Assembly: GCA_963785245.1 (NCBI GenBank)
Contig: CAWAUO010000013.1
Coordinates: 62,001 to 126,000, forward strand
DNA from: JAHEEL01 sp963785245
Lineage (GTDB): Bacteria > Actinomycetota > Acidimicrobiia > Spongiisociales > UBA5794
DNA length: 64,000 nt
Direction: 5' to 3'
Shown here: positions 37,794 through 46,766 of the stretch, piece after piece
Position numbering within the stretch: position 1 is the stretch's first letter
Layout: the number at the start of each line of letters is the position of its first letter
Notes under the pieces: generated by a model
Told to the model about the DNA's origin: nothing
Databases searched by the model: none
What the model saw: only the letters and a program-made list of their open reading frames with translations
Translations under genes and position numbers: made by a program

Positions 37794-39767
37794 TCAGGTG
37801 CCACGTCCTCGCGGTCGATTGTTGGTTCGGTCGCACGCGACACTCTCGATCTCCACGTCCTCCAGGAGCACTTCCTCGACGTGAATTTCCTCGACGATCT
37901 CGACAAGGAACTCAGCATCCGTGGACGATGCTTCCTCGATCCCAATGCCCACCGGAAGGTCACCCCCCTTGCGATCGAGCGCAATCACCTCGTCGGCCCC
38001 AACCGTCGGCGGTTCAGTCGGCAACGCATTCGGCGTCGCAGACACCTCAACAACCCCGACCGGCACCTCCCCACCGGGAATCGGAGTCGGAATCGGAACC
38101 GGAAGAGTCGACACCTCATCAACCCCGACCGGCACCTCCCCACCGGGAATCGGAGTCGGAATCGGAATCGGAAGCCCGGTCACCTCATCAATCCCGACCG
38201 GCACCTCCTCGCTGGGCATCAGAATCGGATCGTTCGACACCATGTCGCTCACGATCGACGCATCCGCGGTTGTGGGAGCGCTCTGTTCCGGTGGGGTTTC
38301 CACAAGGCCAGCCGTCAGGAGGTCGGAGTCGGCTCTCTCGAGGGACTCCTCGACCGGCGATTCGGCCACGACGCGCGTGGCGTCGGCTCGGTCGAGGGAT
38401 TCTTCGACCGGCGATTCGGCCACCCCCCGTGTGTCATCGACTCGCCCACCGACCACGACCTCCTCGACGGCTTCCTCGCCTGGCGACTCCGCTTCGATCG
38501 GGGTCTGTAGGTCATCCTCTCCCCCATCGTCCGTACCGAACGGATCCGCCGGATCGGCGCTCCCGCTCTCGGGCCCCTGGTCGGCCGCAACCTCGAGGGT
38601 GTCCGGATCATCACTCTCGTCGGCGGTATCCGTCGAAGCGCCCTCTACCTCGGTTTCCCAATCGGGAGGCGGCCACTCCTCCGGTGGCTCTCCGTCCGGT
38701 GGATACAGCGGCGGTGGGATGTACACAGTTCCGTCCGGAAGCACCGCATAGTCAGACTCGGCCAACATCTCCGGCCCACCATGTCCCAACTCCGGCTGAA
38801 TCGGCAACGGCACCCCCGAGGCGTCAACCGCCGTCATCGACCCATCAGAGAACGTATGAATGAAGAACCCGTCCGGAAACTCATACGCCGGCGCCTCATA
38901 CATGGTCCCATCCGGAAGCACCGCATAGTCAGACTCGGCCAACATCTCCGGCCCACCATGTCCCAACTCCGGCTGAATCGGCAACGGCACCCCCGAGGCG
39001 TCAACCGCCGTCATCGACCCATCAGAGAACGTATGAATGAAGAACCCGTCCGGAAACTCATACGCCGGCGCCTCATACATGGTCCCATCCGGAAGCACCG
39101 CATAGTCAGACTCGGCCAACATCTCCGGCCCACCATGTCCCAACTCCGGCTGAATCGGCAACGGCACCCCCGAGGCGTCAACCGCCGTCATCGACCCATC
39201 AGAGAACGTATGAATGAAGAACCCGTCCGGAAACTCATACGCCGGCGCCTCATACATGGTCCCATCCGGAAGCACCGCATAGTCAGACTCGGCCAACATC
39301 TCCGGCCCACCATGTCCCAACTCCGGCTGAATCGGCAACGGCACCCCCGAGGCGTCAACCGCCGTCATCGACCCATCAGAGAACGTATGAATGAAGAACC
39401 CGTCCGGAAACTCATACGCCGGCGCCTCATACATGGTCCCATCCGGAAGCACCGCATAGTCAGACTCGGCCAACATCTCCGGCCCACCATGTCCCAACTC
39501 CGGCTGAATCGGCAACGGCACCCCCGAGGCGTCAACCGCCGTCATCGACCCATCAGAGAACGTATGAATGAAGAACCCGTCCGGATACGTGGGCACGTAC
39601 TCGGGAACCTCGTTCCCCCAGGGGTCGAGCATCTTGGCGTCGCCATTCGCCCCAATGTGCTTCATCGTCGGTGGCGACGGCACAGTGTTTCCCTTCTCAT
39701 CGAGGATCGTGACCGTCCCGTCGGCTTCTCGGTAGTAGTGGAAACTCGGCGGGGTCCAGGCAGCCAT
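37794..39767 (-). CDS. large tandem-repeat protein of the Hsp70/dynamin locus
   Basis: 657 aa, no signal peptide or membrane helix. It starts MAAWTPPSFHYYREADGTV after AAGGGGGAG. After ~60 residues come nearly five copies of a 59-residue unit (FIHTFSDGSMTAVDASGVPL then PELGHGGPEMLAESDYAVLP) made of DGT/DxxG beta-hairpin-like turns. The C-terminal half is acidic, with two VAESPVEESL units and three 23-residue EVPVGVDEV/PIPTPIPGG units. Unknown family. It sits 91 bp downstream of the Hsp70-like gene on the same strand. The bulky repetitive partner recalls IniB in iniBAC, without sequence similarity that I can see. Confidence 0.8.
   Translation of the reverse strand: MAAWTPPSFHYYREADGTVTILDEKGNTVPSPPTMKHIGANGDAKMLDPWGNEVPEYVPTYPDGFFIHTFSDGSMTAVDASGVPLPIQPELGHGGPEMLAESDYAVLPDGTMYEAPAYEFPDGFFIHTFSDGSMTAVDASGVPLPIQPELGHGGPEMLAESDYAVLPDGTMYEAPAYEFPDGFFIHTFSDGSMTAVDASGVPLPIQPELGHGGPEMLAESDYAVLPDGTMYEAPAYEFPDGFFIHTFSDGSMTAVDASGVPLPIQPELGHGGPEMLAESDYAVLPDGTMYEAPAYEFPDGFFIHTFSDGSMTAVDASGVPLPIQPELGHGGPEMLAESDYAVLPDGTVYIPPPLYPPDGEPPEEWPPPDWETEVEGASTDTADESDDPDTLEVAADQGPESGSADPADPFGTDDGGEDDLQTPIEAESPGEEAVEEVVVGGRVDDTRGVAESPVEESLDRADATRVVAESPVEESLERADSDLLTAGLVETPPEQSAPTTADASIVSDMVSNDPILMPSEEVPVGIDEVTGLPIPIPTPIPGGEVPVGVDEVSTLPVPIPTPIPGGEVPVGVVEVSATPNALPTEPPTVGADEVIALDRKGGDLPVGIGIEEASSTDAEFLVEIVEEIHVEEVLLEDVEIESVACDRTNNRPRGRGT
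38734..39585 (-). repeat. 177-bp perfect tandem repeat, ~4.8 copies
   Basis: An in-frame block inside the repeat-protein gene. The landmark CGCATAGTCAGACTCGGCC recurs at exact 177-base steps (38745, 38922, 39099, 39276, 39453). The copies look identical by eye, implying recent expansion or homogenisation; copy number may be wrong in an assembly. Confidence 0.93.
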
Positions 39768-39858
39768 GACTCCCCCTTCTGTTTTCGGCGTCAGGCGCTC
39801 ACTCTTGGAGTACTCGGTCAGGGACGATCTGTCTAGGGGCAGAAGGCCGCGCGGACCC

Positions 39859-42291
39859 TCAGGGCTGTGTCCACCGACCGACCGCCTCCGTCGTGAGATC
39901 CAGATATCCGTGCGGATCGAGTGGTGTGTAGTCACGATAGGCAGACCCGTCGGGACGGCTGAATCCGGGGTCGGCCGGTTCGATCTGAGTTCCGGCGCTC
40001 CAGGCATTGAACGAGAGAATCGTGACGAGATTCGGCGCACGCGGTGCCGTCGTAGCTGCCATCCACTGATCGACGTAGTGGCTCCCATCGCCGCGCAGGG
40101 TCGCCGGTTCAGGCTCTCCGCTCCAGTCCGACGACCAACCCGGACTGACGATGGGGACGAACCAGGCCCGTTCGGGCAGGTCGGACGCCCAGGAGAAGCC
40201 GATCGAACCGTCGATCTCAGATGGGCCGTTGACGAGTCCGTCAAAGTGGGCATCGACGACCCAAGCTGGGTCCTGGCTGACCGCCAGCACCGTGGCCCCG
40301 ACGTCCGTCTGGTGGATGTCATCGAGTGCCGCACGCCAGGCGCCGATATCAACGGTCTCTGTCTCCTCGAGTGCCTCCAACCCCACCACCATCACCAGCA
40401 TCCCGGATCCGTCCGTCCACGGACTGGCGTCGGTTGGGCTGAGGAGCGCCGGGTGCTCACCATACGTCCCGAGGAGGTACTCGACCTGGCCGTGAATGGC
40501 CTCCGGAGAGAGGACTTCGAGAACGAACGCTACGGATCGATCCTGCCGGGCCGCCTCGTCGAGCACAATCGGGAGCGCAGCATCGTCAATCGAGTCCGGC
40601 CCCCTCCATAGCACGGCGACAACGCGGATCGACGAAGCTCCCATCATCTCGAAGTGTGTCTGCAGAGCCGCAGGGTCCGTCGAGCTGTACGGGCCAAGAA
40701 CCGGGTAGAAGTCTGATGCGATGTCTTCGGGAGGATTGCGTCCGTCCGCCGCCCACTCGCCCCACGAATCGTCCGAGTCAGGGCCTCGATAACCCACCTG
40801 ATACACGGCCGCGACTCGATCCGGAGATGGAACAACCCCAACGGAGACCGATTCCTCCGCCAGCGTCGTGTCCGGTGACGTGGCCTCCGGCGGATCGTCG
40901 GAACCGCGCGTCCAGAGGTACCCGCCCGCGATCGCAATTGCTGCGATCGCCACGATGGCCGCGACGATGAGCAGCCAACGGCGTCGGTTCGTCGTTGGCG
41001 CCGGGTCGGCGGCGGCAGATGCCGGGGGCTCGGGCTCCGGCTGCGGCGCTTCGGGAATCGGTGCGGCGCCTGGCAGCATGGGCTCTTCGGTCGCCGCTGG
41101 AGCCGGGTCGCCGGCCGGCGGCGGCTCCTCCGGGGCAATCACTATTGGCTCGTCCGCGACCACCGCATACTCCATCGACGTTCGATCGTCCGTCTCAACG
41201 ACGACCGCCGACGGCGAGCCAAACGGTGCGCCCGAATCGCCGTCGTAGAGGGCCGCCCCCATCGCCACAGCATGCTTCGGATGCGTGTCGACGGCGACGG
41301 GGCGTCCGGTGGCTTCACGGACCATTTCGGCAACAAGCGGGATTCGGGACGCTCCGCCAACCAGCAAGACCGAGGAGAGATCGTCCATCGACACACCGGC
41401 CGATCGAACCGTCCTCTCGAGCGCCCCCATCGTCTCCCGGATACGAGGTCGAATCATGTCCTCAAACTCGGCACGCGTGAGACGTATCTCGGTGTGGATA
41501 CTCGGCAGCATGACGGGGATCGTCACATCGGTGTCGCCCGACAGCGCCTCTTTTGCGTCACGACACGACGCCCTCAGCGTCGCCAGCGCAGCCGTCGCCG
41601 CCGGATCGTCCGGATCCGACTGGGCGACGATCCCTCCGAGTGACGCGTCAACGTGCCCGAAGACAGACTGGTCGAGATCGACCCCACCGAATCGCTCCAT
41701 ACCCTCGGGTGTTCCGACGACCTCGAACCCATCCGCCGTCCTGCGAACTACGGCCAGGTCGAGCGTGCCACCCCCGAAGTCATAGACGGCGATCGTATCG
41801 CCCTCGACGATTCGCTCGATCTGGGCGTAGTACACGGCTGCCGCCACCGGCTCGGGCACGAACCGCACCGGCCCAACCCCTGCCAGGCGAGCTGCCTCTT
41901 CGAGAAAACCAAGTTTGTATGGCCCGTAGACAGCAGGGTGAGCGAGCACGATCGCGCCGGGCGATTCGCCGCGTTCGGCAGTGACACGATCAACCGCCGA
42001 CGAGAGCAGATAGCCGGTCAGGGCCTCAGCGCCGTAGGGGGTTCCGCCGAGAAGATAGGGAGTTGGGTCACCAAGGCGCCGCTTGAACTCCCTGGCCGTT
42101 CTGCCCGACTCGAAAATGGAGCGCCGCTGGGCGGCCTCCCCGACCAGCACCGTGCCGTCGTCGCGGAGAAGCACAACGGACGGGATTGGCGCAATCGACG
42201 AACCAAGCTGGACGATCTCGGCCGACCCGCTGGTGGCGATCGCCGCCGCGGTGTAGGTCGTCCCCAGGTCGACGCCGAGTTGGTACGGCAC
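39859..42291 (-). CDS. Hsp70-like ATPase fused via one TM helix to a GH99-like (catalytically dead) domain
   Basis: 810 aa. Residues 1-350 are an Hsp70/actin-fold ATPase: GVDLGTTYT, YDFGGGTLDL (170-179) and LLVGGASRIP (~309-318), with no peptide-binding domain. A Pro/Glu/Ala linker follows, then one helix (~439-460). Residues ~490-805 match family GH99 endo-alpha-mannosidases: DIASDFYPVLGPYSSTDP, DAHFDG, FVPIVSPG and SFNAWSAGTQIEPA. GH99 enzymes have NEWHE where this has N-A763-W-S-A766, so both catalytic Glu are lost. ATP-driven cytoplasmic sensing linked to outer glycan binding is an inference. GTG start after GGGAGG. Confidence 0.9.
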   Translation of the reverse strand: MPYQLGVDLGTTYTAAAIATSGSAEIVQLGSSIAPIPSVVLLRDDGTVLVGEAAQRRSIFESGRTAREFKRRLGDPTPYLLGGTPYGAEALTGYLLSSAVDRVTAERGESPGAIVLAHPAVYGPYKLGFLEEAARLAGVGPVRFVPEPVAAAVYYAQIERIVEGDTIAVYDFGGGTLDLAVVRRTADGFEVVGTPEGMERFGGVDLDQSVFGHVDASLGGIVAQSDPDDPAATAALATLRASCRDAKEALSGDTDVTIPVMLPSIHTEIRLTRAEFEDMIRPRIRETMGALERTVRSAGVSMDDLSSVLLVGGASRIPLVAEMVREATGRPVAVDTHPKHAVAMGAALYDGDSGAPFGSPSAVVVETDDRTSMEYAVVADEPIVIAPEEPPPAGDPAPAATEEPMLPGAAPIPEAPQPEPEPPASAAADPAPTTNRRRWLLIVAAIVAIAAIAIAGGYLWTRGSDDPPEATSPDTTLAEESVSVGVVPSPDRVAAVYQVGYRGPDSDDSWGEWAADGRNPPEDIASDFYPVLGPYSSTDPAALQTHFEMMGASSIRVVAVLWRGPDSIDDAALPIVLDEAARQDRSVAFVLEVLSPEAIHGQVEYLLGTYGEHPALLSPTDASPWTDGSGMLVMVVGLEALEETETVDIGAWRAALDDIHQTDVGATVLAVSQDPAWVVDAHFDGLVNGPSEIDGSIGFSWASDLPERAWFVPIVSPGWSSDWSGEPEPATLRGDGSHYVDQWMAATTAPRAPNLVTILSFNAWSAGTQIEPADPGFSRPDGSAYRDYTPLDPHGYLDLTTEAVGRWTQP

Positions 42292-42466
42292 GACACCTCC
42301 CGACCGTTCCCCCGTAGCGGGACACCGGCCGCTCTCGTGGTTCGTCTGCCACATGATGCCCTAGGCGCGCGCTATCGGTGCAGGGCCGAAAGGCGGGACC
42401 CATACCCGAGCGCATAGACTGTCGTGTGCCCGCGCGAATCTGCCGCCACCATCGGAGCACGGCACC

Positions 42467-44314
42467 ATGGAAGGGTCAGGACCCGCTCATCCGGCGGGGG
42501 AATCCCCCGCAGTGGCTACGCGGCGCTTCGTCACCGCCGGCATCGACACCTGCACGGCCCTTGACCGCACCGACCTCGCACAGAAACTGAGACACGCCCT
42601 GGCGCGCCTCGACGAGCCCTCCACCGTCCTGTATGTGGCCGGTGAGTACAAGCAGGGCAAGAGCATGCTGGTCAATGCGCTGGTCGGGTCCGAGGTCTGC
42701 CCCGTCGACGACGACCTCTCCACGACCACGGTCACCTGGCTCCATCATCACGAGCCTGCCACTGCTCGCATTCGCCGCCGAACCGAAGGCGAGCCGGTCG
42801 TCGATACCATCGAATTCGATGAGATCCGGTACTACGCATCCGAACAGGGCAACCGTGAGAATCGGCTCGGCATTGATATCGTCGATGTTGGCCTGCCCAG
42901 TCCCGTTCTCGCCGCAGGTCTCACCGTTGTGGACTCGCCGGGAGCCGGGGCGCTCCGGGCCGGGTCTGGGGAGGCTGCTCTGTCGTTCCTTCCCTATGCC
43001 GACGCGCTCATCCTGGTCAGCGATGCGTCCGCCGAGCTCTCGGTCCACGAGATCGCCTTCCTCCGTCGAGCACTGGACATCTGCCCGCATGTGCTCATCG
43101 TTCTGACCAAGATCGACCTCTATCGGGAGTGGCCGAGGATCGCCGAACTCGATTGTGTGCACCTCTCGAGCCTCGGCCTCGAGGAAGCGGTTCATCCCGT
43201 GTCGTCCGCGCTTCGATTTGAAGCCGTCCGGCGATCAGACGCATCACTCAACGAAGAGAGCGGCTTCCCCGATCTCCTGGCGGCGATCCGGGTCGGCATT
43301 CTCGATGGCGCGAGGAATCGAGCGGCATCGAGAGCGCTGTTCGAGACTTCCGAGTCGTATCGTCACCTCCTTGCAGCGCTCCGCGCGGAGCGCGAAGCGC
43401 TCGCGAATCCCAAATCGGCCGTGCAGCTCCTCAACGAACTCAACGAGGCCAAGCACCGCCTCGCAAGCCTTCGTCGATCGGGAGCGCGGTGGACGACAAT
43501 CCTCGGAGATGGCATCACCGACCTCAACCAGGAGATCGACCGACACCTGAAGACCTCGTCCCGGGACTTGATCGAACACCTAGATGCCCGACTCGGTGAG
43601 GTCGACCCGGCCGTCGAATGGGAGGCTGCGAGTCAGGATCTCCAAGTCTCTGTCGCGGAGCTGGGGCGCCACGTGTTCGATCGGATTCGCTCGGGAACCG
43701 AAGTCCTCACCGATCGGGTTGCCGCCGAACTCAGTGAGGCCGGTCTAAACACTCCTGTGATCGAGACGGCGAACGGTACCGATCTCGGGCCCCTGTGGGA
43801 TTCCTCCGACCGGTCCCTGGCCGCGGACAAGGCGAAGCCGCTCGGCACCGGGATTGGGGCGCTTCGCGGCACGTCGAGCGGCGTCGTTCTCATGGGTGTC
43901 ATGGCGAATCTGGCAGGCGTTGCCATTGCGACGCCCGTTGCTATCTCGGTCGGTCTGCTGTTCGGAGCGAAGCACGTGATTGACGAGCGGAAACGGAACG
44001 TCGAGCGCCGCCGGCAGCAAGCCCGCGCCATCGTGCGGGACTACCTCTCACACGCCCAGACCGAATTGGCCATCGAATCGCGGCGCGCCGTGCAGGAGGT
44101 TCATCGTCTGTTGCGCGATTCCTTCTCGGAGCAGATTTCGGACCTCAACAGTTCGCTCACCGGCACGATTCGGACAATCGAGGAAACGTTGACCGCGTCC
44201 GACCGGGAACGCGCTCAGCGAGGGGCCGTGGTCTCCGATCAGATCGAACGACTCGAGCAACTCCTCCAGGCCACCGAGTCACAACAGTCGCGGGTTGGGG
44301 GGGTTCTGTCGTGA
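42467..44314 (+). CDS. dynamin-like GTPase with membrane hairpin (IniA-like)
   Basis: 615 aa. GTPase motifs: G1 GEYKQGKS (59-66), switch Thr region DDLSTTTVTW, G3 DSPG (156-159), G4 TKID (214-217). Long helical stalk segments flank a hydrophobic hairpin (~475-510, VVLMGVMANLAGVAIATPVA), the membrane-inserting paddle of bacterial dynamins. The C-terminal stalk is coiled coil (SDQIERLEQLLQATES). It should bind and remodel the inner face of the membrane. Its stop overlaps the next dynamin gene by 4 nt, and it is divergent from the Hsp70-like gene across 175 bp. Confidence 0.9.
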   Translation: MEGSGPAHPAGESPAVATRRFVTAGIDTCTALDRTDLAQKLRHALARLDEPSTVLYVAGEYKQGKSMLVNALVGSEVCPVDDDLSTTTVTWLHHHEPATARIRRRTEGEPVVDTIEFDEIRYYASEQGNRENRLGIDIVDVGLPSPVLAAGLTVVDSPGAGALRAGSGEAALSFLPYADALILVSDASAELSVHEIAFLRRALDICPHVLIVLTKIDLYREWPRIAELDCVHLSSLGLEEAVHPVSSALRFEAVRRSDASLNEESGFPDLLAAIRVGILDGARNRAASRALFETSESYRHLLAALRAEREALANPKSAVQLLNELNEAKHRLASLRRSGARWTTILGDGITDLNQEIDRHLKTSSRDLIEHLDARLGEVDPAVEWEAASQDLQVSVAELGRHVFDRIRSGTEVLTDRVAAELSEAGLNTPVIETANGTDLGPLWDSSDRSLAADKAKPLGTGIGALRGTSSGVVLMGVMANLAGVAIATPVAISVGLLFGAKHVIDERKRNVERRRQQARAIVRDYLSHAQTELAIESRRAVQEVHRLLRDSFSEQISDLNSSLTGTIRTIEETLTASDRERAQRGAVVSDQIERLEQLLQATESQQSRVGGVLS

Positions 44315-45789
44315 CCGAACCCCTCCTCGATCGCGTTGATCAACTCTGCAGGACCGCCGCTCTCCTCGTCGGTGACCATGCGCTCAGCGCGACGGTGGCG
44401 GAGTTGCGGACCCGCCTCCGTGAACCCCTCCGGGTGGCGATTGCCGGTCGCGTCAAAGCCGGAAAATCGACGCTCCTGAATGCCCTCGTGGGCGAGCGTC
44501 TCGCCCCCACCGACGCCGGCGAATGCACGCGCATCGTCACCTGGTACGAGAAGGCTGCCGGATACGAGGTCACGGCGGTGCTGCGCGACGGATCTGAACG
44601 GGCGCTGCGCTTTCACCGAACGGACTCGTCGCTCGCAATGGCTCTCGACGGTCTCGAGCCTTCGGACCTGGAACGGATCGTTGTCGGCTGGCCATCGTCT
44701 CGACTCGATGACCTCACGCTCATCGACACGCCAGGCATCGAAGGTCACGACGAGCGCAGCTCGATGCGCACCCTCCGATTCCTCGGCCTCGAGGCTGAGG
44801 ACAGCAGCGAGGTCGATGCGGTCATCTATCTGATGCGCCACATGCACCGGAGCGACGCCGGGTTCCTTGAGGCGTTCATGGATCGCTCCCTCTCACAGCC
44901 GTCGTCGGTGAATGCGGTAGCGGTCTTGTCACGCGCCGACGAGATCGGGGCGGGTCGACTTGATGCGCTCGTCTCAGCCCGAGCCGTCGCCGAACGGTAT
45001 CGCGACGACGAACGGGTTCGGGCGCTTTGCTCCACAGTGATTCCGGTCGCCGGGCTGATCGCCGAGACGGGAGCGACACTCCGCGAGGACGAGGTGGCGT
45101 CGCTGCGATCCCTGATCGCGATGCCGGCCGACGAGTTGGCAGGGTTGCTGCTCTCCGTCGATCGCTTCTGCGATCCGACGTTGAGCCCCCTCCCGTCAAG
45201 GGCCCGTCAGGATCTGCTCGATCGGTTCGGCCTGTTCGGGGTTCGCTTCACCGTGGACGAACTCACCCACGGCGACGCTGAGACAGCTTCAGCACTGTCC
45301 CGTGCCCTCATCGGCGCGTCGGGAATCGAACAGCTCGCGGACCTGCTCAACGATCACTTCGCCGGGCGGGCACGGCCTCTCAAGGCGCGTTCAGTGCTTG
45401 TCGCCCTCAAGGATCTGGCCCGGCGCTTTGCCCGAGATGAGCCCGTCGCAAGCCGGGACCTGTTCATCGCCGTCGAGGAGTTCGAAGCGACAGCACACGA
45501 ACTCGCCGAGTTGCGACTCTGGCACCTGGCGATCTCCGGAACCGTCCATCTCGATGCAGAAGAGGTGGCCGAGATCCGCAGGATGACCTCGGTTGGCGAT
45601 CCGACCATGCGGCTTGGTCTCCCACCTGGTACCCCGATCTCCGTCGTGCGGGAGACGGCGCAGCAGCGAATCGAGCACTGGCGAGCACGCGCGATGCATC
45701 CGCTGACAACGCGTGAACTCGCCGAGGTGTGCGACATCCTCGCACGGTCCTACGAAGGCCTCTACGCGGAGACAGCCGCCGGCCCCTGA
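44311..45789 (+). CDS. dynamin-like GTPase without hairpin (IniC-like)
   Basis: 492 aa. G1 GRVKAGKS (46-53), Thr in DAGECTRIVTWYE, G3 DTPG (139-142) and G4-like SRAD. The C-terminal stalk is shorter and lacks a hydrophobic hairpin, as in IniC, the partner of IniA. GTG start overlapping the previous stop (GTGA), so the two GTPases are produced together, probably as a hetero-oligomer. The overlap and order match the iniA-iniC arrangement of mycobacteria (family knowledge). Confidence 0.88.
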   Translation: MTEPLLDRVDQLCRTAALLVGDHALSATVAELRTRLREPLRVAIAGRVKAGKSTLLNALVGERLAPTDAGECTRIVTWYEKAAGYEVTAVLRDGSERALRFHRTDSSLAMALDGLEPSDLERIVVGWPSSRLDDLTLIDTPGIEGHDERSSMRTLRFLGLEAEDSSEVDAVIYLMRHMHRSDAGFLEAFMDRSLSQPSSVNAVAVLSRADEIGAGRLDALVSARAVAERYRDDERVRALCSTVIPVAGLIAETGATLREDEVASLRSLIAMPADELAGLLLSVDRFCDPTLSPLPSRARQDLLDRFGLFGVRFTVDELTHGDAETASALSRALIGASGIEQLADLLNDHFAGRARPLKARSVLVALKDLARRFARDEPVASRDLFIAVEEFEATAHELAELRLWHLAISGTVHLDAEEVAEIRRMTSVGDPTMRLGLPPGTPISVVRETAQQRIEHWRARAMHPLTTRELAEVCDILARSYEGLYAETAAGP

Positions 45790-45808
45790 CGATCGCTCGC
45801 GGGGGCCG
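45780..45808. terminator. candidate bidirectional hairpin between convergent genes
   Basis: CGGCCCC (45780-45786) pairs with GGGGCCG (45802-45808) across a 15-base loop. It lies at the end of the second dynamin gene and opposite the DUF805 gene end. There is no T-run, so Rho-independent activity is uncertain. Confidence 0.35.
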
Positions 45809-45865
45809 ACGACCGTTCAGTTCGTGTCCCCGCTGCCGGATGCACCGCAGCGTGAACGATCAGGT

Positions 45866-46228
45866 TCAGTCCAGGACGGGGCCGAGCGGGTCGAGGCCGT
45901 ACTCGTTCGGACCAACGGTGCCGGGGAGGAATCCCGTCTCGATCAGTGCCCAGAGGCCGCCGATAAGCGGAACGAGACCAATGAGGATCCACCAACCCGA
46001 CTTGTTCCGGTCATGCCACCGCTTGATGCTGATCGCCAGCGAGGGCCAGATGATCAACAACGAGAGAATCACCACCAGCCACAACAGGAACGCCGAGTTG
46101 GTCGCTCCCGCGATGATGGCGAGCACCCACACAATGGCCCACAGGACGACGATGCCGAGCCAAAACTTGCCTCGGTTGATACGGCCCTCGAAGCTGAAGA
46201 GCAGCCAGGCCCAATCGATCTCGCTCAT
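45866..46228 (-). CDS. DUF805 family inner-membrane protein
   Basis: 120 aa, four helices. SFEGRINRGKFWLG is the DUF805 signature and RWHDRNKSGWW its second conserved stretch. Function unknown; E. coli YhaH is a member. ATG 46228 follows AAAGGA and removes an unrelated 23-residue extension. A single gene convergent with the dynamin operon and downstream of a large hairpin. Confidence 0.9.
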   Translation of the reverse strand: MSEIDWAWLLFSFEGRINRGKFWLGIVVLWAIVWVLAIIAGATNSAFLLWLVVILSLLIIWPSLAISIKRWHDRNKSGWWILIGLVPLIGGLWALIETGFLPGTVGPNEYGLDPLGPVLD

Positions 46229-46291
46229 CGGCGATTTCCTTTCGATAGCGTTCCAGGAAACTACCAGGAAGCGGGCGCCGGCGTCGTCACT

Positions 46292-46352
46292 CCCCACCTT
46301 CTTGCGTGACTATGGGAAGCCGGCTTCCACTATCTACGCAAGAACGGTGGGG
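46292..46352. repeat. 61-nt imperfect inverted repeat
   Basis: The left arm from 46292 and right arm to 46352 pair as CCCCACC/GGTGGGG, TTCTTGCGT/ACGCAAGAA and GGAAGCC/GGCTTCC, with one bulged base and a 7x7 internal loop. The centre is a perfect 14-base palindrome. It lies between arsR and the DUF805 gene, both on the minus strand, so it could end the arsR transcript or be a small mobile element. Confidence 0.7.
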
Positions 46353-46394
46353 GCTTGAGCGGAGGACGGAAGAGCCGGCAGCTCGCGGCGCTCG

Positions 46395-46766
46395 CTACCC
46401 CGTCGTCAGGGCATCGCGTAGCACCGCCACGCGTTCGGGATCTACCCGGAAGTACGCCCACTTTCCGCGTCGCTCACGCGTCAGAAGTCCGGCTTCAGTC
46501 AGGATCGAGAGATGGTGGCTGACGGTCGGTTGGGATCTGCCGGTCGGCTCGACCAGGTCGCAGGCACACACTTCACCTGATGGTGCATTCCCGACCATGC
46601 TGAGTAGCTGCAACCGGACGGGGTCAGCCAGGACCTTGAAGCCGGCGGCGAGCTCTTCGGCGCTGTCCTCGTCGAGCGGTTCAGCGAGGACCGGCTCGCA
46701 ACACGTCTGGATTGTCGATACACCCACCAGTCCATCCTCTCCGTCGGCATTCATATTGACGTCCAT
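46395..46766 (-). CDS. arsR: ArsR/SmtB family regulator, arsenic-type
   Basis: 123 aa. A winged helix with LADPVRLQLLSMVGN, metal site EVCACDLVEP (like the ELCVCDL As(III) site of ArsR), recognition helix GRSQPTVSHHLSILTEAGLL and wing RRGKWAYFRV. An extra CC pair lies near the N-terminus (QTCCEPV). ATG 46766 is preferred; ATG 46754 is also possible, and no strong ribosome binding site separates them. Divergent from arsM, which it very probably represses until arsenite binds. Confidence 0.87.
   Translation of the reverse strand: MDVNMNADGEDGLVGVSTIQTCCEPVLAEPLDEDSAEELAAGFKVLADPVRLQLLSMVGNAPSGEVCACDLVEPTGRSQPTVSHHLSILTEAGLLTRERRGKWAYFRVDPERVAVLRDALTTG

Noticed and set aside
38734..39585. CRISPR array
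   Set aside because: The repeats are 177 bp, contiguous and coding, with no spacers; no cas genes are present.
38781..39836. A 351-codon plus-strand frame with tandem repeats opposite the repeat protein
   Set aside because: Repetition is inherited from the 177-bp DNA repeats. The minus-strand frame has a good ribosome binding site and a coherent N-terminus; this one has neither.
46292..46352. Insertion sequence remnant
   Set aside because: The inverted repeat is real, but no transposase remnant or target duplication is visible, so it is listed only as a repeat.
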